Positions 18,827 to 28,958 are shown, numbered from the stretch's first letter. The stretch is 64,000 nt of DNA from Candidatus Kapaibacterium sp. (GCA_028284775.1 JANQRB010000101.1:1-64000); one strand, 5' to 3'. The notes: generated by a model from the sequence alone, not told the origin. Made by a program: numbers and translations.

Positions 18827-20764
18827 TCATTTGATCACAGTCAAAGTTTTTGTGATGCTGTAATCGGCAGTGCGCAGCGTGTAGTAATAGGTTCCGCTCG
18901 GCAACTCGTCGACATAGAGTTGCACGGAATATGTGCCGACGGGATGTTGGGGGTCGTTAATAAGATCTTTGATTTTCCGGCCGTACACATCCGAGAGCGT
19001 CAGTGAAACGGCTGACTCGTCCCTGACCCGGTACTCGACAAAGGTGCTGGAGCGAGCCGGATTTGGATAGTTGGACAGCAGCGTGCCAGCCGCGGCCGTC
19101 TGTCCCGGCAGCCCGATGTCGTCGGTGTACTCCGGCGCTGTTCCCTGCTTGTAATCGCCGGGCGTAACACCGTCGCTGCAGCTCACATCGCCGATAAAGG
19201 CATGGACACTGCTTCCTTCTTCGAAATGGACGCCGTTTTTAATGCTGATTTCTTCCCCGGCCTTGAAGCTGACGTCCGCGCCGCTGCCTATGGTGAAGGC
19301 CGTGTTGGGCGGAACGGTCGGCGCCGGCAGGTCGCCTTCGACTTCCATCGTTTCAGTCGCTGTCAGGAGCAAAGTTCCGCTGTTAATCGTCCGATTGCGA
19401 TAGTAGATTGCGGGCGAAAGCGCGTCGAGCGTTTCAACGCCCGTATCGTCGGGATCCAGCCAGTCTTTCAGCCTGTTAGCCGAAGTAGCGCCCGGCCGGT
19501 CCCAGGAGTGCGAAAATTTGCCGAACCAGATATGCGGCACTTCACAGTAATTGCTGCCGGTAAACAGCGGATCGATGTTACCGGTCAGTTGGCCGATCAC
19601 CCGATGATTTTCATCGAAGAGGGGCGAGCCTGAGGAGCCGTGCTCGGCGGTACCGTCATCGAAGTACACTTCCCAGTAGGTATCGGGCGGCGTGCCGATC
19701 CAGGTGCCAGAAACCGGCGGATCGTTGTCGAAGGAAATCTTCATGACATCGCCCTGAGGATGGTGGATACCGACCGAGCTTTGGGCGGGCGCATCCACCC
19801 TGTTCCAGCCGGCATAATGAACGCCGTGCGGCGAGTAGGGCTCGTCGTCCATTTCAAGCAGGGCGAAGTCGCTCTCGGCAATGTTGGCACGCAGCGTTGC
19901 GCCCACAAAGCTCGCAACATTCGGCTGATCGGTCGTCGGCGAGCACAAATCACTCCAATAGCCGAACCAGAAAATCCAGGTGTTCGTCGAGGCCGTCAGA
20001 CAGTGATTGGCCGTGAGATAATACGGCGTCAGATCCTGTCGCACATTGTTCAGCAGCGAGCCGGAGCACCAGCGCGTATTGAGGTTCAGCAGGATCATCG
20101 AGACCGCTCGCTTTTCACGGCACCAGTCGTCGCCCTCGGGACAGTTAACATTATTATTGCAGGCCTGCGACTGACCGAAACCGGCAAAGTGATTCATAAA
20201 GTCTTTGTACCCGTGAATTACGTGCGATATGCTGATTCGCGCCTGGCTGATCGGTACCGGCGGCTCCACATATTCAAGAGTTACGACGGAGCCCGGGATC
20301 GGCGAGGTGGCAAACTCGCCATGATCCTTGTTGTTGCGGGCCGTATACGCACCCAGTACGCTGCTGCGGTCCTGGTTATACAGGTAGAGCAGGGCGCCTT
20401 CCGGCAGATAGAAGCTGTTGAAGATCAGGTTAATCGAGAATGCGGCCGGGCAGGCGATACGCAGTCGCCAGACGCGCGAACCGTCACGTGCGACCATCCA
20501 TGTGCCGGCATTGTCGATGCCGATGTCGCTGCTATGCGCCTTGCCGAAGCGATAGGGCTTACCTTCCTCCGCTTCGATGGCGTCTTCCGCCAGCAGCGCT
20601 TCAACATTAACGGGCGGCATCGTGACGGTGTGGACGGAATTCGTTAAGCCGGGGTCGGCAAAACTAGGCGGTTGCCCGCCGATATCGGGCTGCGCCGCCA
20701 GGGGTGGAGCCATCAGCGCCAGCGCTGCGGCAGCGAGACAGACTGTGAAATAATTGTGCTTCAC
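18827..20764 (-). CDS. Lysyl-endopeptidase-like serine protease with T9SS sorting domain
   Basis: 645 residues from a GTG at 20764 with a strong AGGAGG 9 bases upstream. The signal peptide ends PPLAAQ (about residue 25). After an N-terminal beta-rich region of about 190 residues comes a chymotrypsin-fold protease domain. The triad can be read as His254 (LTANHC), Asp299 (ESDFALLEM) and Ser378 (HGSSGSPLF). Several Cys residues around the domain (CNNNVNC, DDWCREK, RWCSG) suit the disulfides of the lysyl endopeptidase (Achromobacter protease I-like) family; Lys specificity itself cannot be proven here. Residues about 465-530 resemble a beta-helical region seen in T9SS proteins (ISIKNGVHFEEGSSV). 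The final 75 residues (LLSNYPNPARSSTFVEY, LSDVYGRKI, SGTYYYTLRT) are a clear T9SS domain. It heads a probable operon with the YadA-like gene. Confidence 0.93.
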   Translation of the reverse strand: MKHNYFTVCLAAAALALMAPPLAAQPDIGGQPPSFADPGLTNSVHTVTMPPVNVEALLAEDAIEAEEGKPYRFGKAHSSDIGIDNAGTWMVARDGSRVWRLRIACPAAFSINLIFNSFYLPEGALLYLYNQDRSSVLGAYTARNNKDHGEFATSPIPGSVVTLEYVEPPVPISQARISISHVIHGYKDFMNHFAGFGQSQACNNNVNCPEGDDWCREKRAVSMILLNLNTRWCSGSLLNNVRQDLTPYYLTANHCLTASTNTWIFWFGYWSDLCSPTTDQPNVASFVGATLRANIAESDFALLEMDDEPYSPHGVHYAGWNRVDAPAQSSVGIHHPQGDVMKISFDNDPPVSGTWIGTPPDTYWEVYFDDGTAEHGSSGSPLFDENHRVIGQLTGNIDPLFTGSNYCEVPHIWFGKFSHSWDRPGATSANRLKDWLDPDDTGVETLDALSPAIYYRNRTINSGTLLLTATETMEVEGDLPAPTVPPNTAFTIGSGADVSFKAGEEISIKNGVHFEEGSSVHAFIGDVSCSDGVTPGDYKQGTAPEYTDDIGLPGQTAAAGTLLSNYPNPARSSTFVEYRVRDESAVSLTLSDVYGRKIKDLINDPQHPVGTYSVQLYVDELPSGTYYYTLRTADYSITKTLTVIK

Positions 20765-21527
20765 AACCTTTCCCTCCTTCTGATTTTACCATTATCAAAA
20801 TGTGAATTAGTGATGTTTGCACCTGCGCTAAAGGTGGAGCCTGATAGGTATGTCCGGAACAAATGACGGATATCCGACGCTCAACCGACAGGACCGAATA
20901 TCAATTGCGGGGACCGGCCGGCGATGTTTATTGGCCTGCGCGTCGGTTAGCAATGGGTACCGCAAGCCTGTTGCCCGATGCTTTGGTCAGCATCCGGCAA
21001 TGCGGCGATCACAATGGCAATGATCGGCCTTAGCGCTTGTTCCGGCGGCATGTGATTTCTGATGCTATATTAACGTCCGACAGTGACGGCATCGTTGGCG
21101 AGCGTCTGCGGCTTAGGGCAATCGCGCCCGCTTAACGTCATGCTGTGCAAATACGTTAAGTCATGAGGCAATACGCATATCAGACAATGAGCTAAGAAGC
21201 CCTTTGTCGATTAACAAGGTGCATTCGACGCTTCTTCGGCCGGAATCATCTTACAATCTTTCGCACGAATTAGAAGCGCCTGGTATATTATGCCAACGAA
21301 ACAGGTATCTCGGTTGCGAAACAGACGCACATCCGGTGTTTGTGTTTACGGCAACAATACATTTATCACGGCAGGCCATCAACCGTTGGGTCTTTTGTCA
21401 AACTCTGGTTTTTGGCAGTGGAAACATTGGCAACAGTTAGTAATGGCCATGCACGAGGCGAAAGTAGCATGTATCTGCCATGGATGCAATAGAAATTAAT
21501 TTTTTTTATCCATTAAGCGATTCAATT
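20765..21527. other. Intergenic region, promoter side of protease operon
   Basis: A 763-bp gap with no convincing gene. It contains an 8-base perfect inverted repeat at 21131-21160 and a looser hairpin (AAGAAGC 21194-21200 with GCTTCTT 21240-21246). The protease promoter is expected in the first 100 bp, but no clear consensus was seen. Confidence 0.4.
21131..21160. repeat. Inverted repeat, possible operator or hairpin
   Basis: CTTAACGT (21131-21138) and ACGTTAAG (21153-21160) are perfect complements around a 14-base loop. Each arm is followed by a CATG, so a direct repeat is superimposed. It is about 370 bp upstream of the protease start, far for a simple operator. Confidence 0.2.
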
Positions 21528-23627
21528 TCACCAAATCGTTGCAGATACAACTTCATGTTTCTGATCGTCGCTGCCGATTCTGATAAAGTACAAGCCGCCG
21601 GCTGCGCTTCCGCAATTCCAACGCGCCGAGTGTTTTCCAGCGGGCATGTAGCCCAGTAATTGCCGTTCAATCAATCGCCCTGCGGCACTATAGACGCTCA
21701 CTTCGATCTCGGCCGGCCTTGCAAGCGTGTAAGTAATGTCGAGATATTCTAAGGCCGGCTGTGGAAATACTTTGATCTGCAGCGCATTTGCAGACTGTGT
21801 ACCGGATCTATTCTCAATGGAGGTCACGGGGAGCCTGCTGCGGTAAATACTTTTGCTTACAATTCCCAGATAGATGTAATCATCGCTAAGTTGAAAGCCA
21901 AGTTGAGAAAGTGGCGAGGCATCAGTCTGATTTATCAAAGGCAGCCCCTGGCCAACTTTGCGGAGTGACACGCCGAAATCGACTGAATACAATACTTCGT
22001 AATTCTTCAGAACAATAAGCCGATTGTGGTCAAAGGCATGAATCTGCTCCACCCGGCCGCTGAATAATTTGGACCAGGATTTACCTTCATCCTGACTTGC
22101 AAAGGTACCGCTCCTGCTAATCGCCAGCAGACCGGCGAAGGGAGAATAGTCCAATCTGAACTGGGTGTCGTGATCTGCTGCAACAATTCCCTCCGTCCAG
22201 GTGTCGCCTCTGTCCGACGAGATAAGTATCTTTGAACCAGGCTGCGAAGCATAAAGCCGACCGTCGGCATCTTCTGTCATTGACTGGGTCATCCGCTCCA
22301 TGATCCTGGTTTCTTTGTCATATACATCATAAAAGTTCAGACCATTTTTGTCTCCGAAAAATATTCGGCCCTGCGCATAGAGATAAGTCCAATACACTTC
22401 ATTCGACAGTGCGGCCAACGTCTGCCACTTCCGGCCGTCATCTAGTGAGCGATACACATTGTACTTGCCAACGGCATAAAGGGTATCGCCATAAGCGGCA
22501 AAAATTCCTTTGATACCCATGAATGGCTGTTTGAATGAGGTATCGATATTCTGAGCTTCCCACTCCTCGGCACCATCGGCCAATCGATACATCGAGCGGT
22601 CGACACTGGCGATCAGGGTATTGCGGGGCGTTGTTATAAAACGCTGAATCTCAAACTCGCGCAAACCTTTGTTAAGAGTAACAATCGACTCGTCGGCGAA
22701 ATTAAAGAGGTACACACCGCGCTGCGAAAGGATGATCATTCGATTACCCGGCACAGGCAGCAGATCATACGCCCCTTGGGAGACCATAGCCGAAATATCG
22801 ATTGTTCGCCATTGCCCGGTGTTGTGCTCTAACTTATAAAGCACTGGATCGAGTGTTGAAAGATAAAGATTGCCGGTGGCGTCGGCTATAAATCGCTGAT
22901 TGCCGAGGCTTGTACCGTCCAAGCGGTGAAAAAACCTCACATACCGATTAGTTTCGGGATAATATCTTCCGACCGATTGTGATAAGGCCAGCAGGATCCC
23001 GCCTTCGCGGTCAAAGCCGAGCGTGTGAGCGAACTTCACTCTGCCATGAAGTATCCAACGGTCTTCCGCTTCGTTCCACTGCATTATCTCCCCTTGAGCG
23101 CCCACGGTAAACAGACGCTCGTCGTCACTGGCAGCTACATTAACAACCTTATTCGAACTATCGAGACCGTTGCGGAGATAGCGCCAGGTCAGTCCATCAT
23201 CGGTAGATCGTACAAGACCGGTGGTCGAACGATCCGGCAAACCGTAGATATGACCGCGCCGGTCGCGCTTGAGCCGGCCTTCCCATGCGCTCAGCGTAGC
23301 TTGCCAACTGCGCGCGGTATCTACCGACCGGTACAGCGTGTCACCGACGCTTGCGATCAGAGTTCCGACCGGGCTGACGACGATACTGGTAAATCTGTTG
23401 GCGATCGAATTCGCTAGTGGCCGCCATCCCCGGTCCGGGTCGTCCAGCACATAGCCGCTATCAAAGCTACGCCCGACGACCAGGCCGAATTCGTTGGAGC
23501 CGGCAGGATGTAAACCTGCCCCACTGGATGGATCGACTACCTTTTCCCAGACAAAATCCTGCGCCGGCAATTCGCTCACGATAATGACGCAGCACAGAAG
23601 CGCTATCTGAACTTTGATTCCGAACAT
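21528..23627 (-). CDS. Secreted Asp-box beta-propeller protein with T9SS sorting domain (B2)
   Basis: 699 residues; signal peptide MFGIKVQIALLCCVIIVSE, cleavage after PAQ (residue 23). The start has GGAG 8 bases upstream. The body is a repeat array with Asp-box-type turns: YRSVDTARSWQA, VRSTDDGLTWRY, YRSLDDGRKWQT, LISSDRGDTWTE, FASQDEGKSWSK, YSVDFGVSLRKV. The last 85 residues (VFPQPALEYLDITYTLA, SVYSAAGRLIER, GGLYFIRIG) are a T9SS-type domain. B3 and B4 downstream on the same strand have the same architecture block by block (for example GNTLIASVDRSMYRLADGAEEWE here against NTLLASIDRNIYRLPDTAAEWE in B3), so the three arose by tandem duplication. Gaps of 192-280 bp suggest separate promoters. 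Ligand or enzyme activity unknown. Confidence 0.87.
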   Translation of the reverse strand: MFGIKVQIALLCCVIIVSELPAQDFVWEKVVDPSSGAGLHPAGSNEFGLVVGRSFDSGYVLDDPDRGWRPLANSIANRFTSIVVSPVGTLIASVGDTLYRSVDTARSWQATLSAWEGRLKRDRRGHIYGLPDRSTTGLVRSTDDGLTWRYLRNGLDSSNKVVNVAASDDERLFTVGAQGEIMQWNEAEDRWILHGRVKFAHTLGFDREGGILLALSQSVGRYYPETNRYVRFFHRLDGTSLGNQRFIADATGNLYLSTLDPVLYKLEHNTGQWRTIDISAMVSQGAYDLLPVPGNRMIILSQRGVYLFNFADESIVTLNKGLREFEIQRFITTPRNTLIASVDRSMYRLADGAEEWEAQNIDTSFKQPFMGIKGIFAAYGDTLYAVGKYNVYRSLDDGRKWQTLAALSNEVYWTYLYAQGRIFFGDKNGLNFYDVYDKETRIMERMTQSMTEDADGRLYASQPGSKILISSDRGDTWTEGIVAADHDTQFRLDYSPFAGLLAISRSGTFASQDEGKSWSKLFSGRVEQIHAFDHNRLIVLKNYEVLYSVDFGVSLRKVGQGLPLINQTDASPLSQLGFQLSDDYIYLGIVSKSIYRSRLPVTSIENRSGTQSANALQIKVFPQPALEYLDITYTLARPAEIEVSVYSAAGRLIERQLLGYMPAGKHSARWNCGSAAGGLYFIRIGSDDQKHEVVSATIW

Positions 23628-23907
23628 AGCTCTTGCTCCAGAGAAGTTTTAAATAATCCGGGCAATGGAATAATTTCTTGTTACGCTTTACAGGAGGGGG
23701 TAGCACCGGTGGATAGCGCGGAGTGCAAGTGTAAACAAATTTCTCGACAAACTCAAGCCCGTTCCGTAGGATTCAACCGCGACAGAACCCGACCCAATTA
23801 CACAACATCCTGATTTCGCTCAATCTCTTATATGACGATTTTCGTCGTACCCCGGATCGATTCTTAGGAATCGCCGAATCGGAGTGCGTGCTGCGACCGA
23901 CTCGAAG

Positions 23908-26022
23908 TCACTTGCGGATCGTTGCGGGCACAAGCGCCAGCACAAGCCCATTACTGCTGAGCTGGATGAAATACACTCCGTCCACAGCGCTTCGACAATC
24001 CCACTGGCTTTCGTGGGAACCGGCCGGCAACAGCTTGGAGCGCTGCCGCTCAACGAGGCGCCCTGACGCATCGTAAACAACGAGCTCCACCCGCCCCGGA
24101 TCTGGCAGTATATAGGATACTGCCAGCTTGTCGGCCGCCGGCTGCGGATGGACGTTCAGGTGCAGGGAAGCAACTCCGGGTGTGAGATCACCGGTTTCAA
24201 GCGCGCTCGGGCTGGATGAGCTGCGATACAATCCGTCATTCGCAGTGTTGAAATAAAGACGGCTGCCTGCATATACGAGCTGCGCCCTGCTATAGTCCGG
24301 CAAAGGAGGCAATCCACGATGAATAATCTGAAACGAAGCGCCAAAGTCCGTCGAGTACAGAATGGCGGCAAAGGAGAGCAGCACAAGGCGGCTGCGATCA
24401 AGGACTATCAGTTCGCGCACCGAGCCTTCGAACACACTCCTCCAGCTGGCAGCCCCATCCCGGCTTCTGAATGCGCCCAATTGGTTAAACGCCAGCAAAT
24501 CCGCAAAGGGCGAGTATCGGAGTTTAAGCGCTAATGTGCCCGTCACGGGCGCCTTGCCCGGCTCCCAGCTTGCGCCCCGGTCCGTCGAAATCATCACAAG
24601 GTCATGAATTGTCGACCTAAACAATCGCCCTTGCCGATCTTCCGTCATGGATACGCCCGGCTGCGCGGGCAGCTTTTGCCATTGCCCCGATTGCGTGTTA
24701 AAGACGAGGAGACTGGAGTCGGCGGCAAAATACATCCGGCCTTCCCGCGAATGGAGCAGCAGCCTCGCGTCCTTCTCCGGCAAGGGCGCAATGGCCTGCC
24801 AGTGGGCGGCATCATCAACACTGCGGTAGAGGTGCGCGTTGCCCAGAGCGTACAGGGTATCATGAGACGCCGACGAGAAGCCCCGAAAGGCTTGCGACGA
24901 CGACGGTGCCGCGATGTTCTTTGCACTGGTCTCCCACTCCGCCGCCGTATCGGGAAGTCGATAGATATTCCGGTCGATGCTGGCGAGTAATGTATTGCGG
25001 GCTGTGACGGCAAAATGTTGAATCCCGATTTCGGTCAGTCCGCTGTTCAAGGACTCGACTGTTCCGTCCAGGCAATTAAACAAATATGCGCCTCTGTGTG
25101 TAGCCAGCACAAGACGCGTGTTATCGACTGGCAGAGCATGATAGATAGTGAAATCGACGCTGCACGATATGTCGTAGGTATGCCAGGTGCCGCTGGCGGA
25201 GCTCAGCTTGTAGATAAACGAATGTTGTGCCGCAAGGAAGACATCGCCGCCGGCATTTTGAATGAAGCCTACATTGTGATGATCAAGCAATGCGAACTCG
25301 TGGGCATACGCCGTGTAGCTTCCAAGATCGATATCGAATTCGCCGACTGTATTGTTAACAAGCAGTAAGAGCTTCCCCTGGCCATCAAAGCCCACGGTTT
25401 TGGCGCCCGGCTGGTTTCCGATCAGCCGCCAGCGCGCCGATATCTTGTCCCAGCTTAAGATTTCGCCTCGCGTCCCGAGCAGGATAATCCGCCCTTCCTG
25501 ATTGACGCCGAGGCTCCTAATCCGTTCAACCGATTCCAGGCCGTTGCGCATGATATCCCAGTTCAGGCCGGCGTCGGTGGAACGGATTACTCCCGCAGAG
25601 GCTTGATCCGGGACGCCATAGATCTGCCCCGGGCGCTCATAATGTAACGATCCAAGCCACTCACTCACTACAGGCTCCCAGCTGTGAGCGCTGTCCACGG
25701 AACGATACACCGCGTTATCCAGCGTCGCGACCAGACTGCCGCTGGCGCTCATCACCATGCTGCTGAAGTTTGCGGCGATAAATCCCGGCAGCCCCCGCCA
25801 TTTCCCGCCGGACGCATCGAATATATAGCCGGCCTTGTGGCTGCCGACAAGCAGTCCGCCCTCATAGTTCGTCGCTGCCTTAAACAACAAAGCGCCGCCT
25901 GGCGGCCCCGGTACGCGTTCCCAGCTAAGTTGCGCCCGCAGACCGGTCTCACAAACGAGGCAGCCGACCCATAGCATCAAGCATCGGCCAAAAAACTGTT
26001 GCATGGTTTGATGTACATTCAT
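23908..26022 (-). CDS. Secreted Asp-box beta-propeller protein with T9SS sorting domain (B3)
   Basis: 704 residues from the ATG at 26022, whose product begins MNVHQTMQQFFGRCLML and is cleaved after LRAQ; an in-frame ATG at 26052 would add ten residues. It is the closest paralogue of B2 along its full length. Blade markers include YRSVDSAHSWEP, IRSTDAGLNWDI, YRSVDDAAHWQA, MISTDRGASWEP, FRSRDGAASWRS and YSTDFGASFQII. The T9SS-type C-terminus reads VHPQPAADKLAVSYILP, VVYDASGRLVER, DGVYFIQLS. A seven-residue stretch GRLVERQ near the end is almost the same as GRLIERQ in B2. No catalytic residues are recognised. The 192-bp gap to B4 could hold its promoter. Confidence 0.87.
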   Translation of the reverse strand: MNVHQTMQQFFGRCLMLWVGCLVCETGLRAQLSWERVPGPPGGALLFKAATNYEGGLLVGSHKAGYIFDASGGKWRGLPGFIAANFSSMVMSASGSLVATLDNAVYRSVDSAHSWEPVVSEWLGSLHYERPGQIYGVPDQASAGVIRSTDAGLNWDIMRNGLESVERIRSLGVNQEGRIILLGTRGEILSWDKISARWRLIGNQPGAKTVGFDGQGKLLLLVNNTVGEFDIDLGSYTAYAHEFALLDHHNVGFIQNAGGDVFLAAQHSFIYKLSSASGTWHTYDISCSVDFTIYHALPVDNTRLVLATHRGAYLFNCLDGTVESLNSGLTEIGIQHFAVTARNTLLASIDRNIYRLPDTAAEWETSAKNIAAPSSSQAFRGFSSASHDTLYALGNAHLYRSVDDAAHWQAIAPLPEKDARLLLHSREGRMYFAADSSLLVFNTQSGQWQKLPAQPGVSMTEDRQGRLFRSTIHDLVMISTDRGASWEPGKAPVTGTLALKLRYSPFADLLAFNQLGAFRSRDGAASWRSVFEGSVRELIVLDRSRLVLLSFAAILYSTDFGASFQIIHRGLPPLPDYSRAQLVYAGSRLYFNTANDGLYRSSSSPSALETGDLTPGVASLHLNVHPQPAADKLAVSYILPDPGRVELVVYDASGRLVERQRSKLLPAGSHESQWDCRSAVDGVYFIQLSSNGLVLALVPATIRK

Positions 26023-26214
26023 AGTTAGCCTATCGGCAATGGACCGCATCATCTCATTCGCTTGGTACTGTTTAACGGATCAGGCCCATAATATACAATG
26101 CAAGTACAAGAAGCAAAGTTGTTGGTCAACCCCATGCTTTCTCGCCCTTCGGAGTGGTCATGATCCTTCGCGATTCTTCACTTTAACAATTCAATTCGCC
26201 GCCACTCTTCCGCA

Positions 26215-28302
26215 CTACCTCCGGATGACGATCTGACGCTGCACACGATCTCTATCCGTTTGAACTACAAAGTGATACAGTCCCGCGGACAGTCCATCCA
26301 GACCCAAAGAGAATGAATGAGTGCCGGCGCTGGCGGCGAGGTATTCGCTGCTCCTTCGCAGGCGGCCGCCATTATCGAAAATATCGACGCGCAGGGCGGC
26401 GGCGCGTGAGACCTCGAACTCGACATGCAGCTCACGGATAGCCGGCTGCGGCGCAATGCGGAGCTGCAAGATTTGCTGGATAACGGGAGGGCTTTCAGCG
26501 ACGGAAGTAACGACCGAAGCGCTGCGAAAGAGCCCGTGTGATTCCGCGTTGAGATAAAGGACGTCCTTGTGAACCAGCATGTCTGTTAAGCGCACTCCGG
26601 CTGTGATAGCGGACGGCAGCGTGAAGATGCTTTCGAATGTGCGACCGCTGTCCCGCGATTGATACAGCACCGTGTCTCCGCGTCCCAGCAGCAGTCGGGA
26701 GTTAAGCTCCAGCAACTGCCGGAATTCCATCGGGTTCAGGAGACGCCATGAAGTTCCGCGATCGATAGAAGCAAAGCTGCCGGTGGAATTCGACGCCAGC
26801 AGCCCGAGCGTTGGCGATACGTAAAGCGTTGCCTTCGGCGACCGTCCAAGCGGATTCGGCAGAATGTGCCAGGATTCACCGTCATCATCCGATACTTCCA
26901 TACGGTTGGAAGAGCTTAGCGAAAACAGCAGGCCCCGCTCATCTTCCGCCATAGCAAGGAACTTGACATCGCGAATCTTCCGCCATTCGCCTTCACTTGC
27001 CCGTAAAACACTTGATTCAGCAAACTTTGTTGTGAAAAAATCGCCGCGCGCGCTATAAAACACATTGTCTGTCTTCAGCGGAAATGGAGCGACCGCCTGC
27101 CAGCTGATTCCCTCGTCGGTCGAACGATACAGTGTTGAAGCGACCGCCGCCAGGATAGAATGGTCGTCTGCCACTTTCAGCGCCATGATGCTGCGCTGGC
27201 GTGGCGCGAAGGGCGCTGTGAGCTGCTGCTGCTGCCAACGCGAATCGCTGCCCGCCAGCCGATAGATGGAACGCCCCGACGAGCCGATAATAGCGCCGCC
27301 GCGCGCAAGGACAAATTCTTCCAGACCCAGCTCGGTTAAACCCAGATTGAGCGGCACGGTCTGATTGTCGGCGGCGGAATAGCGGTAGATACCCCGGTCG
27401 GTCGCGATCAGAACATCGTCGTTGCTCGTGACGTAAATGCCGTTGATGTACGATTCGACTACGGCACTCAGGTCAATCGTTTCCCATAGTGCGGCCCCGG
27501 CGAAGAGCCGATAGATCTGCGGCAGCGATGAGCTGATGTAAACATTCCCGTCGCGGTCTTTGACAAATTCGCCTTTACCCTGTTCCAGGCCGGTGAACTT
27601 TTGCGGAAAGGTCGTGCTGGTCCGCGTCGACAAATTAAACAAGACAATTTCGTCTTGCCGCGAAAGCAGTAACTGATCATTGGCGATGAACTCCATCGCG
27701 CGCGCCGGAAGGGAGAGCGCGAGAAGCTCCCATTGTGATCGCCCGGCATTCCAACGGAGCAGGCGGCCGTCGCCGGCAACGACGATACTTCCTTCTTCCG
27801 ATACACTGATGTTGTTGACTCTGTCAATCTGTGATAATCCGTTTTGCAGACGCCGCCAGGTTTCGCCCTCATCATCCGAGACAAAGAGCCCCTGCGCCGT
27901 ACTGTCCTTCATCACATAAATCGATCCCTGCGCGTCGCGTTTTAACAGATTGACCTGATTTTCCATAATCGTGGACCATGTCAGCCCAAGGTCCGTGCTG
28001 CGCCGCAAGGCCGTCGTCCCCGCCACGATCAATGCGCCGGAGGCTGTCACAACGGAACTTGTAAAAAATGTCGCCTCCTTAAATGGCCAATAAGTCCAGC
28101 CGCGCTGATGATTGCTCAGTCGATACAAACCGGTGAAGTTCAACGCTATGACTTCGCCGGCTACATTGCCTCGGATAGCGTGAATCGGACTGCCGCTCGG
28201 CGGCGGCAGAATCTGCTCCCATTGGATCTCCTGGGAAAAAGCGAAATGGCCGGCAAAGAGCAAACTGCATAAGACGGTAATAAGCACTAATCTGCGGTTC
28301 AT
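26215..28302 (-). CDS. Secreted Asp-box beta-propeller protein with T9SS sorting domain (B4)
   Basis: 695 residues; GAGGT precedes the ATG. Signal peptide MNRRLVLITVLCSLLFAG, cleavage after FSQ (residue 24). Asp-box turns: LRRSTDLGLTWST, FVSDDEGETWRR, YRSTDEGISWQA, VSDDDGESWHIL, FASIDRGTSWRL, YQSRDSGRTFES. The T9SS-type tail (IAPQPAIRELHVEFEVS, DIFDNGGRLRRSS, AGLYHFVVQ) is followed by a basic end (RQIVIRR). It is the most upstream intact member of the B2-B4 tandem set. The fragment B5, immediately upstream, aligns to its residues around 530-610. Confidence 0.87.
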   Translation of the reverse strand: MNRRLVLITVLCSLLFAGHFAFSQEIQWEQILPPPSGSPIHAIRGNVAGEVIALNFTGLYRLSNHQRGWTYWPFKEATFFTSSVVTASGALIVAGTTALRRSTDLGLTWSTIMENQVNLLKRDAQGSIYVMKDSTAQGLFVSDDEGETWRRLQNGLSQIDRVNNISVSEEGSIVVAGDGRLLRWNAGRSQWELLALSLPARAMEFIANDQLLLSRQDEIVLFNLSTRTSTTFPQKFTGLEQGKGEFVKDRDGNVYISSSLPQIYRLFAGAALWETIDLSAVVESYINGIYVTSNDDVLIATDRGIYRYSAADNQTVPLNLGLTELGLEEFVLARGGAIIGSSGRSIYRLAGSDSRWQQQQLTAPFAPRQRSIMALKVADDHSILAAVASTLYRSTDEGISWQAVAPFPLKTDNVFYSARGDFFTTKFAESSVLRASEGEWRKIRDVKFLAMAEDERGLLFSLSSSNRMEVSDDDGESWHILPNPLGRSPKATLYVSPTLGLLASNSTGSFASIDRGTSWRLLNPMEFRQLLELNSRLLLGRGDTVLYQSRDSGRTFESIFTLPSAITAGVRLTDMLVHKDVLYLNAESHGLFRSASVVTSVAESPPVIQQILQLRIAPQPAIRELHVEFEVSRAAALRVDIFDNGGRLRRSSEYLAASAGTHSFSLGLDGLSAGLYHFVVQTDRDRVQRQIVIRR

Positions 28303-28499
28303 GTCATACCTCGCGCTTACATGCCTGAATGAAAAGGCTAGAAGATAAGATCGTCAAAGGCCAGCGGATGAAGCGCAGAGAGTCGCGTGCAGGATGCTTC
28401 GCAGCATCGCGTACGGGGGGTAGCATTGCCGAATGACACTCGATATCGGCAATTGACTCACAAATGACGTGCTGCAAACTGGCTCCGGTTTCGCGTTCG

Positions 28500-28958
28500 T
28501 CACTTCCGCTTCACAAAAGCCGGCCATCGACAAGTTGCCATTCGCCCCGCCGACCGGCTGCTGCGAAACAGGCCGGACGGACCCGCGTTGACATAGAAGT
28601 AATCGCCCTGATAGATAATTTTGCCAATTCTTCGATTTTGATTATTGCCGGGTACAGACAACACCGAGCCAAATGTCACGCCGCGGTCACGCGATACCAC
28701 GACATCGCTGATTGTGCGTCCGACAGGCAGATCTTCACTGACTTCCAGCAATTGCCGCAGGCCGCTTATAGCAACAGAACTCCAGGAAGCGCCGGCCAAA
28801 CAAACGCGATACATGCTGCCCAGACATCGGGCATTGTCCAGTGCCTGGGGCCGGACAGATTCAAGGCCTGGCATAGCGACGCTCTTACCTGGCGTAGCGA
28901 CGCTCTTACCTGGCGTAGCGACGCTCTTAATAATTGGCCATTGCGTTCGCCGGCTCAA
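28500..28958 (-). pseudogene. Decayed fragment of an Asp-box propeller gene (B5)
   Basis: A 152-codon minus-strand frame whose C-terminal 85 residues align with B4: GLRQLLEVSEDLPVGRTISD here against EFRQLLELNSRLLLGRGDTV; SRDRGVTFGSVLSVPG against SRDSGRTFESIFTLPS; YFYVNAGPSGLFRSS against VLYLNAESHGLFRSA. The signal peptide, all earlier blades and the T9SS domain are missing. The N-terminal part is partly made of a 21-bp tandem repeat. It is best read as the remnant of a fifth tandem copy, not a working gene. Confidence 0.7.
28869..28929. repeat. 21-bp tandem repeat, three copies
   Basis: The unit TGGCRTAGCGACGCTCTTAC(C) occurs at 28869-28889, 28890-28910 and 28911-28929 (last copy short by two bases), with one base different in the first copy. 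The copies touch each other without spacers, so this is a minisatellite and not a CRISPR. It lies inside the B5 remnant. Confidence 0.85.

Noticed and set aside
19640..20647. Plus-strand open frame (335 codons) opposite the serine protease
   Set aside because: Antisense to a gene with an intact catalytic triad and signal peptide; shadow frame.
28869..28929. Possible CRISPR array
   Set aside because: Only three contiguous 21-bp units without spacers; a tandem minisatellite.
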